64,000 bases of DNA from Mantis religiosa (lineage: Eukaryota; Arthropoda; Insecta; Mantodea; Mantidae): contig CM060947.1 in the NCBI GenBank assembly GCA_030765055.1, positions 257,057,273-257,121,272 of the forward strand. The letters run 5' to 3'. Position numbers and translations under genes: made by a program. The notes beneath the pieces were generated by a model. The model was given only the letters and a program-made list of their open reading frames with translations. It ran no database searches and was not told where the DNA came from. Each line of letters opens with the position of its first letter. The first letter of the stretch is position 1. This document shows, piece by piece, positions 53,012-64,000 of the stretch.

Positions 53012-53467
53012 ATGTCTGGTATATCAAGAGGCATTTTTGTCGGAACACAAATAAGAGAACTTTTAAAGATCCTGTATTTGACCAAATTTTGGAGGAGAAA
53101 TAAAAGGAAGCATTGGAAGCCTTCAAGAGTGTTTGTTCATGAGTTTTTAGGCAGCAAAAGAGATGACAGTTACAAGAATTTGGTGACAGTGCTCCTGCAA
53201 AAATACCGTAACCTTGGATGCAACATGTCCCTTAAGATCCATTTTCTCCACTCCCACCTAGACTTTGTTCCTCCTAGTTGTGGAGCTGTTAGTGATGAAC
53301 ATGGGGAGAGATTCCATCAGGACATTTCTGTTATGGAACAAAGATATCAGGGCCGTTGGAATGAAGTAATGCTTGCAGTTTACTGTTGGCCTTTGTACAG
53401 GGATTCTGCGAAACACCTTCACAAGAGGCAAGCTAAAAGACGACGAAGTCTACAGGCCACCACATGA
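53012..53467 (+). pseudogene. conserved insect transposon-type protein fragment, function unknown
   Basis: The frame reads FVHEFLGSKRDDSYKNLVTV, then LLQKYRNLGCNMSLKIHFLH, SHLDFVPPSCGAVSDEHGER and FHQDISVMEQRYQGRWNEVM. A basic end follows (KRQAKRRRSL). I recall this CNMSLKIHFLHSHLDF...SDEHGERFHQ block from many unnamed insect and hydra proteins that occur in high copy number. That suggests a transposon, but I cannot name its superfamily. The N-terminal part is missing. No RNA- or DNA-binding motif is identifiable beyond the His/Glu-rich pattern. Confidence 0.5.
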
Positions 53468-54499
53468 TTCTCTTTAGACCCGACTATCTGCGAAGTATTT
53501 TTCCATCAATTTACAACTCTTAGCATGTAATTACCAGTTAAAAATCAAATGCATTTTCATTGTTGTTAGCATGTATGTAATTAAAATGTATCCTTTAATC
53601 TCAAACCTTTAATATGTAATACTTCCACCTTGTGTATATCATAGAAACTAGAGTTAATGAAATTTTTCATTGTCATGTTTGTTTTTCTCAACCCAGAATT
53701 AGTAGGAATTGCTTCATGAAGTGCTCGAAACATTCAAAATTTATTTTTTGTCGCCCAGTGTAATTATCTGTCCTAGAGTTCTGCGTAGTACTTCTTTTAT
53801 TTTAATCTGTGTGCCCAGCCGCATAACCAACAGTTCCTGTTGTTATGCTTGTGTTACAGATGTTATAAGCCGGACAAAATAACTTGGGGCTCCCGTTGTG
53901 GTCCGCGGGCCGTTCGTTAGATCACACGCTCTATATTTTGAAGCCTGGGGCTGTTTGGGATGCTATTATTAAAATGTTGGGGCGCCGCGTAATGACGTCC
54001 CCGTCGAGGATTAGATTTATGTTCTGGAAGCGATATGATCTTTACAACACATTGGACTCTGAGAGAAGATCGATTGCAGTGAAAAAGCCAAGTTTGGGAG
54101 AAAAGGGTCAATTACCTGCCAGGTCACAGCCTGCAACAATACGTGCATACATCAGCGCTGCTTTGTTTTGGAGTAGACAGATCCGCGCTGTCAAAACGAT
54201 CACTCTGTTGTTACTGGTACTCAAGCGTGTTGTACACACACACACACGGCTTTCTCTACCGACACTTCTCCAAGACATTCATACTAACATATGTAACTCT
54301 ATCTGTTTAAACTTAATATAATCTATTTTAGAAAGACAAAGGCACCTTAAAAGAAATGCGTGTTTCTCAAAAAATCATGGCCAAGATTCTATTCAAGTAT
54401 GTCTTCCTTTTGATTTTCCGTACATTTATTCATGACATTTTTAGTGAGAAAGATCTTTCGTAATTAAATTATCTGTTTAGGTATATACAGACATGGCAC
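53468..54499. other. unassigned sequence
   Basis: No recognised gene. The 145-codon frame at 53884-54321 shows no known motif, and a short (CA)n lies at about 54235. Confidence 0.35.
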
Positions 54500-55110
54500 G
54501 CCCACCTTTTTAGCGTTAAAGTAGGTTTCTGCATCACGTTCAAGGTGATAAGGTCTTTCCATGGTTTTCTCGTATCCTGAAAGATGAAATGGTTGGTTAT
54601 CTAAGATCTATGTACCCTGTACTCATTTGAACATCATTTCATTCATCGTTCGATATGACAACGTTGGAGGTTTTCCCTTATCCTGCAAGATCATTGTCTG
54701 ATAACTCTAAGCTCTACGTATCCTGTACTCATTTGAACATCATTTCACTCATCGTCCAATATGACTTAACGTTGGAAGTTTTCCCTCATCCTGAAAGATG
54801 CATGTCTGGTTACTCTAAGCTCTATGTACACTGTACTCATTTGAACAACATTTTCATCGTCGGATATGACTTAACCTTGGAGGTTTTTCCTTAGTCTGAA
54901 AGATAAATGTCTGCTAACTCTAAGCTCTATGTACCCTGTACTCATTTGAACACCATTCCATTCATCGTTCGATAAGACAACATTGGAGGTTTTCCCTTAT
55001 CCTGAAATATGAATGTGTGGTACCTCTAAACTCTATGTGCCCTGCACTCATTTGAACAGCATTTCGTTCATCATCACATATGACCTAACTTTGAAAGACG
55101 TAAATTAAAA
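54500..55110 (+). repeat. 108-bp tandem array (about 5 units) with SINE1 ends
   Basis: A partial SINE1 middle (GTTCAAGGTGATAAGGTC near 54540) leads into about five units of the same 108-bp repeat. The array closes with TTTGAAAGACGTAAATTAAA, a SINE1 tail. This copy again shows head-side and tail-side SINE sequence around an expanded block. Confidence 0.85.
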
Positions 55111-55299
55111 GAAAGTTTCAAGAAATTTTCAAAATTTCAAGACAAAACGTCGTGTGACAACACACCAAGAGAGTCATGGCCTTGCACCACTCGGTCTGAG
55201 GAAATGATCCAGTGAGTGGAAACCGTTGTTTTGGAGGATCCCTGATTAAACGTTAGAGGCATCACCTCCAAAATTGGCATTTCCGTGGGGTCTGTGCAC

Positions 55300-57357
55300 A
55301 CGATTCTGCATAGTATCTGAAAATGTGAAAAGAGTTCTGCCGTCCTTGAACTGTCGCACCCAGGAACGTACATTAAACACATCCATGGTACCATCACTAC
55401 ATGTCTCACTCAGCTGTCTTGGTTTGTTGTCACGCGATGTTCTGTCTTCATTGAACTGTCACATCCAGGAACGTACATTAGTCACATCCATGGTACCATC
55501 AGCACACGGCTCACTCAACTGTCTTATTTTGTTGTCACACGGTGTTCTGTCTTCATTGAACTGTCACATCCAGGAACGTACATTAGACACATCCATGGTA
55601 CCATCACCACACGGCTCACCCAACTGTCTTGGTTTGTTGTCACGCGATGTTCTGTCTTCATTGAAATGTCGCATCCAGTAACGTACATTAGACACATCCA
55701 TGGTACCATCAGCACACGGCTCACCCAACTGTCTTGGTTTGTTGTCACGCGATGTTCTGTCTTCATTGAAATGTCGCATCCAGTAACATACATTAGACAC
55801 ATCCATGGTACCATCAGCACACGGCTCACTCAACTGTCTTGTTTTGTTGTCACGCGATGTTCTGTCTTCATTGAAATGTCGCATCCAGTAACGTACATTA
55901 GACACATCCATGGTACCATCACCACATGCCTCGCTCAACTGTCTTGGTTTGTTATCACAGGCTGTAATTGAACTGTCGCACCCAGGAACGCACATTAGAC
56001 ACATTCATGGTACCATCACCACATGCCTCACTTAACTGTCTTGGTTTGTTGGCACACGATGTTCTGTCTTCATTGAACTGTAGCACCCACTAACATACAT
56101 TAGACACATCCATGGTACCATCACAACATACCTCACTCAAATGTCTTGGTTTGTTGTCACACGATGTTCTGCCTTCATTGAACTGTAGCACCCAGGAACG
56201 TACATTAGACACGTCCATGGTACCATCACCATATGCCTCACTCAACTGTCTTGGTTTGTTGTCACACGATGTTCTGCCTTCATTGAACTGTAGCTCCCAG
56301 GAACGTACATTAGAGACATCCATGGTACCATCACCACATGCCTCACTTAACTGTCTTGGTTTGTTGTCACACGATGTTCTGTCTTCATAGAACTGTCGCA
56401 CCCAGTAACGTACATTAACACATCCATGGTATCATAACCACACGCCTCACTCAACTGTCTTGGTTTGTTGTCACACGATGTTCTACCTTCATTGAACTGT
56501 CGCATCCAGGAACGTACATAAGACACATCCATGGTACCATCACCACATGCCTCGCTCAACTGTCTTGGTTTGTTATCACAGGCTGTAATTGAACTGTCGC
56601 ACCCAGGAACGCACATTAGACACATTCATGGTACCATCACCGCATGCCTCACTTAACTGTCTTGGTTTGTTGGCACACGATGTTCTGTCTTCATTGAACT
56701 GTAGCACCCACTAACATACATTAGACACATCCATGGTACCATCACAACATACCTCACTCAAATGTCTTGGTTTGTTGTCACACGATGTTCTGCCTTCATT
56801 GAACTGTAGCACCCAGGAACGTACATTAGACACATCCATGGTACCATCACCATATGCCTCACTCAACTGTCTTGGTTTGTTGTCACACGATGTTCTGCCT
56901 TCATTGAACTGTAGCTCCCAGGAACGTACATTAGAGACATCCATGGTACCATCACCACATGCCTCACTTAACTGTCTTGGTTTGTTGTCACACGATGTTC
57001 TGTCTTCATAGAACTGTCGCACCCAGTAACGTACATTAACACATCCATGGTATCATAACCACACGCCTCACTCAACTGTCTTGGTTTGTTGTCACACGAT
57101 GTTCTACCTTCATTGAACTGTCGCATCCAGGAACGTACATAAGACACATCCATGGTACCATCACCACATACCTCACTTAAATGTCTTGGTTTGTTGTCAC
57201 ACGATGTTCTGCCGTCATTGAACCGTAGCATCCAGGAACGTGCATTAGACACATCCATGGTACCATCACTACATGCCTCACTTAACTGGCGATGGATTTC
57301 AACAGGTGCTACACCACGAAAATGGAGAGAACAAATTATTATACGCTGTTCTTGCAA
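55300..57357 (-). repeat. 105-bp in-frame array of a mariner helix-turn-helix segment (about 19 units)
   Basis: CATCCATGGTACCATCA recurs at 55380, 55485, 55590 and onward every 105 bp, that is 35 codons. On the minus strand each unit encodes MDVSNVRSWMRQFNEGRTSC followed by DNKPRQLSEACGDGT. At the 5' end of that strand (57357) the sequence begins MQEQRIIICSLHFRGVAPVE, then IHRQLSEACSDGTMDVSNAR. This matches the start and DNA-binding helices of mariner transposases (compare GVKPIDIHREVCEVYGKNIM and VRKWVRAFKDGRTN in the mariner at 43.4 kb). No catalytic region follows. Individual stretches stay open for 100-146 codons before frameshifts. A 621-bp block (six units) is duplicated almost exactly, from about 55950 to 56572. 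Confidence 0.88.
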
Positions 57358-59385
57358 TGAAAACTCGCCATTTTAAGTATCCAAAACCGTCCCAACTCTG
57401 ATTGCTGCCGCTATAGTTCTATGCATCCTACAGTGCTGCTATCTCTGTTACGCATTTGCAAGGAGTCCACCTGTATTAAAAAGAACAGAAGTTCCTATCT
57501 GATCCCACCTGAAGAAAATAGTGTATGCTTTTAACTTAAACGCACCTTGTATGTATCTGATCATAGCTAAGGTAATTATATATTTCTTTCAAATTAAAGA
57601 GAAAGTATTACCCGATACAGCAACATGTGGGTAAAATGTAAAATGTGTTTAACAAGAATAGTGCTTAAGTGTACCCTCAAGATCTACAATGTTGTCGCGA
57701 ACGCATTGTTGACGGAGGCGGCGCGAAGGACGAGTTCAAAGACACGGGCAGAGCAATGCGGAGATAAAAACTCGCCGAAACGGTGGGGAAGGAGACGGGT
57801 TTCTGGTAGTTCGTCTTTCTTCTAGCGCCGTCCTGATTGTTTGAGAACATTCCGATAGTGAGTAAACTATTAAAACAGGAGCCGCCACTGGGAGTCAGAT
57901 TTTAATTGAACTTGAGTGCGGAAACAGCTATGTGAACTTTGTGGTAGATGACCTCGCAAGTTTAATTGTGTATGTGACGTAATTCTGCTACTGTGAGGTT
58001 GACTAAAGTGTGTTTTTACAGAAACAAAGAGCTAGTTTTGGTGTATGTAAACTGAGCTTTTAATTTCATGAACACACAAAGTAACAATATTTATTTTTTT
58101 AGGTATGTCCCAGTATCTTGTGTTGAAGTTTCTCTTTGTAACAATTTATAATAGTCGGAGAGCCCTTCAATTTTTGTATCGTATCGTAATTGAGTACTCA
58201 ATAAAATGTCAACAAATGAAGGTAGCTTTGAAGTCATTCTCTTGTTTTCAGCTTGCTGTAATTCAGTACTCAGTGAAATGAAAACAAACGAAGACTATTT
58301 TTATATCATCGTTTGTTATTTTAAGTCATTTTAATACACTTTAAGGTGTCACCCTAAGGCTTTGCTGCAACAAATGTTTTGATTGGATCGTTCCTAAGGT
58401 TACTGATATTCATTTTCTGTTTGAACCTTGATGTAGTATATAAAAGGATAACAAAATAATCTTATCTCGGCATGTTGATACTCCGGTAGAGCACATAACC
58501 GTTTTCATGCGTCTCGTCGTCAGAATTCAGTGCTCGGGAAACGCATAAAAGTTTGAAGATGGAAATGTTAGCTTAGTTTACGGGGAAGAAGAGAACAAGC
58601 CCCTTTTGTATTTAAAGGGAAGGAGCTGTTTTGAAAAGGGGGTTAGGCCTCGCGAGGGAAAGGATCATAAGCTTCAGGTCGCAACTTGTAGAGCGAAATA
58701 ATCGCCCCCTGGGGACAGTCTTCATAAAGTAGTTTCAGCTTTTTTCCTTTTTTCGTGCGCCAGAGCGACAAGTTGTGGCAGTATCCCCACTAGAGCCCTC
58801 TATCTATCCTATTGTAATTATTAGAGACGAGCTTGTTGCTATGGGAACATCGTCGTAACTTGAAGAGCTTACGAACGATCTAGTTCTAGTTTACAGGTCC
58901 TGGTTGACGTATAACCAGTGGCGGTTCATGTTGCCTATACCTTGGGAGGCTGCATCGGTTACTGGAGTTTTAGCTTTGCTTAATTATTTGAAGATGAACA
59001 GCGATCTTTCTTTTTTTTTTGAAAATTATTGAACATACCCTCTTTGAACTTCAGGAACTTTGAAATCAGTTGCTTCTCTATGGATTATTTTTTCCTTAAA
59101 TAGTGAATCAATTACTTCTCAACCCCCTGAACGCCCCTTGATTTTGTGACCCTTCATGCTCTTCATACCCTCTTATGGGTAGCTCGTTATTACCACAAAA
59201 TTTCACACAGTTTATAAGAGTTTCGCTATTCTTCTGAGCTTGATCGTTGTGAGAATCTATCGATTCTTTATAGGCTTGGCTTAAACATGTCTATACATTT
59301 ACTGATCAAAGTGTAGCAAAATTTACCTTGTTATTAACATGGCTCTTGGACATTTCATATCTATGACATTTTTCATATATGAAAG
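57358..59385. other. unassigned sequence with weak regulatory-looking and duplicated parts
   Basis: Positions 57690-57840 are richer in CG dinucleotides than the surroundings and are followed by GATAGTGAGTAAAC, which could be a splice donor. There is no supporting exon. A roughly 65-bp imperfect duplication lies at 58180-58310 (AGTACTCAATAAAATG / AGTACTCAGTGAAATG). CAGTGGCGGTTC at 58916 resembles a hAT end, but no partner end was found. Confidence 0.3.
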
Positions 59386-59387
59386 GG

Positions 59388-61365
59388 TAGAGCCAGACTG
59401 AAAAATTCAATGCCAAAGCCCGGATATGAACCTCGGATCTTCTGGTTTCCTTCCAGCCCCTCTAACCATTTGAGCTACTACGGCCAACATCCGACATGAC
59501 ATTAAAATATCCAACTAACTCGTGTTTCTCCCAGTAAACCACTAGGAGTTCTCATAAACACATGAGACAACTACCTTAATGACGACTTACTATACTGTAA
59601 GTACTTTAAGGCCCGGGCTTTATAGTTCGGACCACTATTAGGTACAACTGACTCGTGTTTTTCCCGGTAAACCACTAGGAGTTCTCATAAACACATGAGA
59701 CAACAACTACCTTAATGACGACTTACTATGCTGTAAGTACTTTAAGACCCGGGCTTTATAGTTCGGACCACTATTAGGTACAACTGACTCGTGTTTTTAC
59801 CGGTAAACCACTAGGAGTTCTCATAAACACATGAGACAACTACCTTAATGACGACTTACTATGCTGTAAGTACTTTAAGACCCGGGCTTTATAGTTCGGA
59901 CCACTATTAGGTACAACTGACTCGTGTTTTTCCCGGTAAACCACTAGGAGTTCTCATAAACACATGAGACAACAACTACCTTAATGACGACTTACTATGC
60001 TGTAAGTACTTTAAGGCCCGGGCTTTATAGTTCGGACCACTTTTAGGTACAACTGACTCGTGTGTTTCCCGGTAAACCACTAGGAGTTCTCATAAACACG
60101 TGAGACAACTACCTTAATTAGGACTTACTATGCTGTAAGTACTTTAAGGCCCGGACTTTTTAGTTCGGACCACTATTAGGTACAACTGTCTCTTGTTTTT
60201 CCCGGTAAACCACTAGGAGTTCTCATAAACACTAGAGACAACTACCTTAATGACGACTTACTATGCTGCAAGTACTTTAAGGCCCGGGCTTTATAGTTCG
60301 GACCACTATTAGGTACAACTGACTCGTGTTTTTCCCGGTGAAAAAATAGGAGTTCTAATAAACACATGAGACAACTACCTTAATGACGACTTACTATGCT
60401 GTAAGTACTTTAAGACCCGGGCTTTATAGTTCGGACCACTATTAGGTACAACTGACTCGTGTTTTTCCCGGTAAACCACTTTGAGTTCTCATAAACACAT
60501 GAGACAACTACCTTAATGACAACTTACTGTGCTGTAAGTACTTTAAGGCCCGGGCTTTATAGTTCGGACCACTATTAGGTACAACTGACTCGTGTTTTCC
60601 CGGTAAACCACTAGGAGTTCTCATAAACACATGAGACAACTACCTTAATGACAACTTACTGTGCTGTAAGTACTTTAAGGCCCGGGCTTTATAGTTCGGA
60701 CCACTATTAGGTACAACTGACTCGTGTTTTCCCGGTAAACCACTAGGAGTTCTCATAAACAAATAAGACAACTACCTAATGACGACTTACTATGTTGTAT
60801 GTACTTTAAGGCCCGGGCTTTATAGTTCGGGCCGCTATTAGGTCAATTAATGGAAATTGATTGTCCTTTCACACTAGCCGTGTGTAGGACGCACTATGAA
60901 ATTGGTACAGCCAGACTGAAAAATTCAATTCCATAGCCGGGATTGGAACCACGGATCTTCCTGTCTCCGTCCAGCCGTTCCAAACCATTGAGCTACTATA
61001 GCCAACATGCCGATATGGCATAAAATCCTTCAATTGACTCGTAGTTTTCCCGATAAACCACTAGAAGTTCTCATAAACACATGAGACAACTACCTTAATG
61101 GGAACTTACTATGCTGTAAGTACTTTAAGGCCCGGGCTTTATAGTTCGGGCCACTATTAGGTCAATTAATGGAAATTGTTATTTCACACTAGCCGTGTGT
61201 AGGACGCACTATGAAAAAAACACGAGTCTGTTGGAGAATTTAATGTCATATCGGCCCGTTGGCCATTGTAGCTCAATGGTTTAGAGCGGCTGGACGGAAA
61301 CGAGAAGATCCGTGGTTCAAATCCCGGCTATGTCATTGAATTTTTCAGTCTGGCTTTACCATTTC
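59388..61365 (-). mobile_element. tRNA-like composite element E3 with internal 134-bp array
   Basis: It starts with an inverted tRNA-like module (59395-59490) after GAGCCAGACTGAAAAATTCA. About 10 satellite units in minus orientation follow, then an arm (60840-60900), a second inverted module (60915-61015), one more unit (61035-61160) and an arm. It ends with a direct tRNA-like module (61250-61340) followed by CAGTCTGGCTTTACC. Same architecture as E1, opposite array orientation. Confidence 0.82.
59515..60850 (-). repeat. 133-134-bp satellite array, minus orientation (about 10 units)
   Basis: GACTCGTGTTTTTCCCGGTA, CCACTAGGAGTTCTCATAAA, ACTACCTTAATGACGACTTA and GGGCTTTATAGTTCGGACCA recur in each unit. 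It is the reverse complement of the 28.3-30.5 kb array. A few units have a CAA insertion (GACAACAACTACC). Confidence 0.94.
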
Positions 61366-61679
61366 ATTGTTAAGTAAATGTTCCTGTGAAATGCTGATAG
61401 TCATTCTGAATAGCAGTTCTGTAAAGGTGCTAAAAGATTTACAGTTCAGAAGATGTTAGGTCGAACATATTATGACCCTGGCATGTTGAATGCACATCAA
61501 TTTCAGAAATAAAAGTTGTTATGTCAGCCTTTTCGAGTTAGATGTTGTTAAGTCAAGTAGTTGCCGCATTAGCCGTTTGGTGGTGCAACCCAAGCTCTTT
61601 GATATCAGATGTTGATACATTTTAGATTACACATTTAGAGATTTGACATTTTTAGACATTGCTTAAGTACGTTTTCAGA

Positions 61680-62223
61680 AAGTTTATCTGTACTTCCACA
61701 TCCCAGGGCACTCTTTCATGCCTATGGACAGAATGTTTGGCAATATTGAGAAGAAAACATCAATGGATAATGTCTTAGTCCCTTCCACATGGGTGAAACT
61801 GATTAAACATTCAGCACACAAGACCATTGATGTTATCCAGTGACCGATAACGGCGAACATGATGGCAGTCCAGTTGTTGAAGTTTTCGACTTCAAAGATA
61901 CCGTCGACAATGCCCTTATAAGAAGTATTGCTGAATTCACTTTAATCCGTGGTGTGTATTTCCAAAGAGGATGTGTACCAAAAGTTCGTCACACAAAGTC
62001 TTCCTCACTTTATCGTCCTCAGTCTTTTTTGAGGAGAGTAGTGAGACTACAAGCCTTAACCAAGCCATGTGATAGTACGAAAAACACACCAGATGGGCTT
62101 CGGAAGATTAAGAAGAAAAAATATTACGATATTCGTTCATTACTGCAACATGTCACTTTGCCAGAAAGTAGCAAAGTTTATGACACAATGGCATATGGAA
62201 GTGATGTAGTAGAGATGGAGTGA
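61680..62223 (+). pseudogene. transposon-type gene fragment (DUF7869-like), frameshifted
   Basis: The first frame reads YFHIPGHSFMPMDRMFGNIE followed by DNVLVPSTWVKLIKHSAHKT, up to a TGA at 61841. A shift of one frame then gives DNGEHDGSPVVEVFDFKDTV, RGVYFQRGCVPKVRHTKSSS and SSKVYDTMAYGSDVVEME with a stop at 62221-62223. The PGHSF-P-DR-FG-IE block and the later lysine-rich end are common in insect high-copy proteins with a domain I recall as DUF7869. The second frame opens with GTG, not ATG, so it is the continuation of the first. Confidence 0.5.
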
Positions 62224-64000
62224 TGTTTTGATGACAATGTTGAATGTCAATCCATGAAGTGCACACTGGATTAGACCATAGTAGAGATGTATTGGTGAAA
62301 ATAAAGTAATATTTTATCCATGGCTACATATTATAATATTGTATAATGGAAAAGCTCTAACATTAAGCATCAGAAGCTGTTAAGTCAAGTGAGGTAAAAA
62401 ATTTTCTTGCATTTTAAATTAAAAGTTGCTAAGTCCTAATAATTACACATGCTACATTTGTCAAACCGTGAGAAAGATTTCAACACAGTACTTTGTACTT
62501 CCAAATGGACCCATCACGTAAAATTCTTTTGTTTGTATTACTATTTTGGCATTTCAAATTACTTTCGAAAACTCTGAGCAGCTCTCCTGCACAATTTTGG
62601 TACAGTGGCTTAGCAACATCTGCTTCCGACCGCTTCACTTGTTAATCAGTTCCCGAGCTACGTTTAAGCTTTTAAAGGTCATTCTTCGGAAAAAATTAAA
62701 AATGCATATTTCCTTTCGCATGCAAATATGTTAATCAAAATTACTAAAGTACATTTCTTCAATAAAAATCAATATCTTAGACATTTTCCATATAAAGTGC
62801 AGTTTGGCGGAGGGGGAGGAGTTCCTTGAAAGCCAATTAATGTCCATTATCATTCAGTTTCGATCTATTTTTAAAGTTGCAAGTCTCAGACTCATCCTGA
62901 AGTTAGTTTAAAATGTTTTCCATGTAAAGGGTAGCTCGGAGAGGGGAGGTTCTTGAAAGCAAATTAATATTGCATTGTTATTCTGTCCTGAGCTACGATT
63001 TAACTTTCAAGTCTCTATTTCATGGTGAAACTGGTAAAAAATCGATCGCGAAATTTCTACCAGACAGACAACAAAGGGAGGTAGTAAACTCGTTTTAAAA
63101 ATAACACTTTGGCAGTTTTAAGGAGGTTAAACCAACACCAACTTCAATACTCAGACCATAATACAGATTCCAAGATGGCGCCCGTCGAAGCCCAGCGGCT
63201 CTGGTTACGCAGAATAGGAAACTAGACACAATGGACATAATATAATCCATATTACGGAGCAGCGAGGTAACTCCTAAGCATTTGTCACTTTATACTTTCA
63301 ACTAAAACGTGTCATAACATAAATAAAGAGCATCATGACAAATCCTAAGAGCTTATCACATTATATAGTAGCATGGCATGCATTTTCCACCTTATACTTC
63401 CAATCAAAATTCAATTTATAAGGCATGACAACTCATAAGCATTAAACACAGCAAACTTTATCTTATTGGACTGTATTATCCTATCGTCTGTAGCAAGTAC
63501 TAAAGTTTCTTTTACATTGTTTAGATAGTAACCTTTTCTGGTAAGGACATACTGCTTATACTATAATATTTAACAGAACTCACCAGATTGTCCAGTTTAC
63601 TCCAATTGTCACGTTTGAAGGTGTCAGTTCCCTCACACTGCAAGAGCCATTTAAAATTTCCCACTGGTAGGCTCATAATATTGCTTCTAGGTTATGAAAT
63701 ACTTTGAAACTTATTAAGTGAAGGAACATCAGTGAAGCTGGGATCTTGAATGTTATAGAAAAGAACGTAACTAATCGTCTTTAATAATGACTATCAATGG
63801 GTTAAAATCTCCTCACCACTTCGGTTCAAAACTGTCAATAACATCTTGTGCACACCAAATATTAAAATTATCTTCACTCTCTGTAAAATGTCTTGGATAC
63901 ATTCTTCAGGATTTCGTCTTTTCTGGTTGAGCTTTAATGTGTGATAGGATGGCTGATTCTTAAAAATCGAGGGGTAGGCATCATCTATTAATTTTGGTAC
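62224..64000. other. AT-rich end of window with a diverged duplication
   Basis: Positions 62785-62860 and 62925-62985 are similar (TTTTCCATATAAAGTGCAG / TTTTCCATGTAAAGGGTAG, each followed by GGAGG and CTTGAAAGC), an old duplication of about 140 bp. CCAAGATGGCGCCCG at 63172 is a YY1-like motif that may be chance. No gene recognised. Confidence 0.35.

Noticed and set aside
53884..54321. 145-codon plus-strand frame
   Set aside because: No recognisable domain, ordinary base composition, and it includes a CA repeat; probably chance.
55274..55971. Plus-strand open frames in the 105-bp array
   Set aside because: They are antisense shadows of the minus-strand HTH repeats. Only the minus strand matches a known domain.
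57690..57860. CpG-containing promoter and first exon with donor GTGAGT
   Set aside because: No core promoter, downstream exon or protein similarity could be seen; kept only as a note in the gap entry.
58916..58927. hAT transposon end (CAGTGGCGGTTC)
   Set aside because: No second terminus or 8-bp target duplication was found.

Overview
This 64 kb window reads as repeat-dense animal DNA, most likely from a large-genome insect. A cockroach or termite relative is my guess from the look of the repeats; it is not proven. There are no operons, no bacterial signals and no intact host gene. Nearly everything recognisable is a transposable element, a piece of one, or a satellite array. Coding pieces include mariner, Kolobok, several non-LTR (LINE) lineages and Penelope-like (PLE) GIY-YIG domains. 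Most are broken by stops, frameshifts or later insertions. Elements were named by reading translations and recalling families; no database search was possible.

Layout. 0-5.3 kb: mariner N-terminus at the left edge, a 108-bp array, a 121-bp array, and a 178-bp satellite split by a LINE tail. 5.4-11.5 kb: a tRNA-like inverted element, a LINE-derived short element, a LINE reverse transcriptase inside a duplicated Myb/SANT-like relic, microsatellites, and a LINE tail with a 14-bp target duplication. 12.4-15.1 kb: a tRNA-derived SINE head running into about 19 units of 108 bp. 16.3-20.4 kb: a PLE derivative with a hammerhead motif, Kolobok pieces, a coiled-coil retroposon inside a LINE 3' UTR, and a Kolobok copy inserted in a SINE at TTAA. 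21-26 kb: SINEs and more 108-bp arrays. 28-30.7 kb: a 134-bp satellite bounded by inverted tRNA-like modules. 30.8-37 kb: mariner relics, a SINE chimera and the largest 121-bp array. 37.4 kb: one unrecognised coding-like segment. 39.4-42 kb: a tRNA-like composite inside a SINE-linked array, then a minus-strand 121-bp array. 42.8-48.6 kb: an RTE-like LINE split by two mariners and other LINE pieces. 48.7-53.5 kb: mariner relics, a palindromic element with two opposed hammerhead-like motifs, a PLE GIY-YIG relic with a third hammerhead, and a conserved fragment of unknown role. 54.5-57.4 kb: a 108-bp array, then a 105-bp array encoding 35-residue repeats of a mariner helix-turn-helix segment. 59.4-61.4 kb: a second 134-bp composite. 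61.7-62.2 kb: a broken transposon-type gene. The remainder is AT-rich sequence in which I see nothing definite.

Main theme. At least four of the five tandem-repeat families (periods about 105, 108, 121 and 134 bp) look like internal expansions of dispersed elements rather than free-standing satellites: a SINE tail, a tRNA-like composite, an element with one fixed end, and a transposase DNA-binding domain. The window therefore shows, in several independent cases, how mobile elements can seed satellite DNA.
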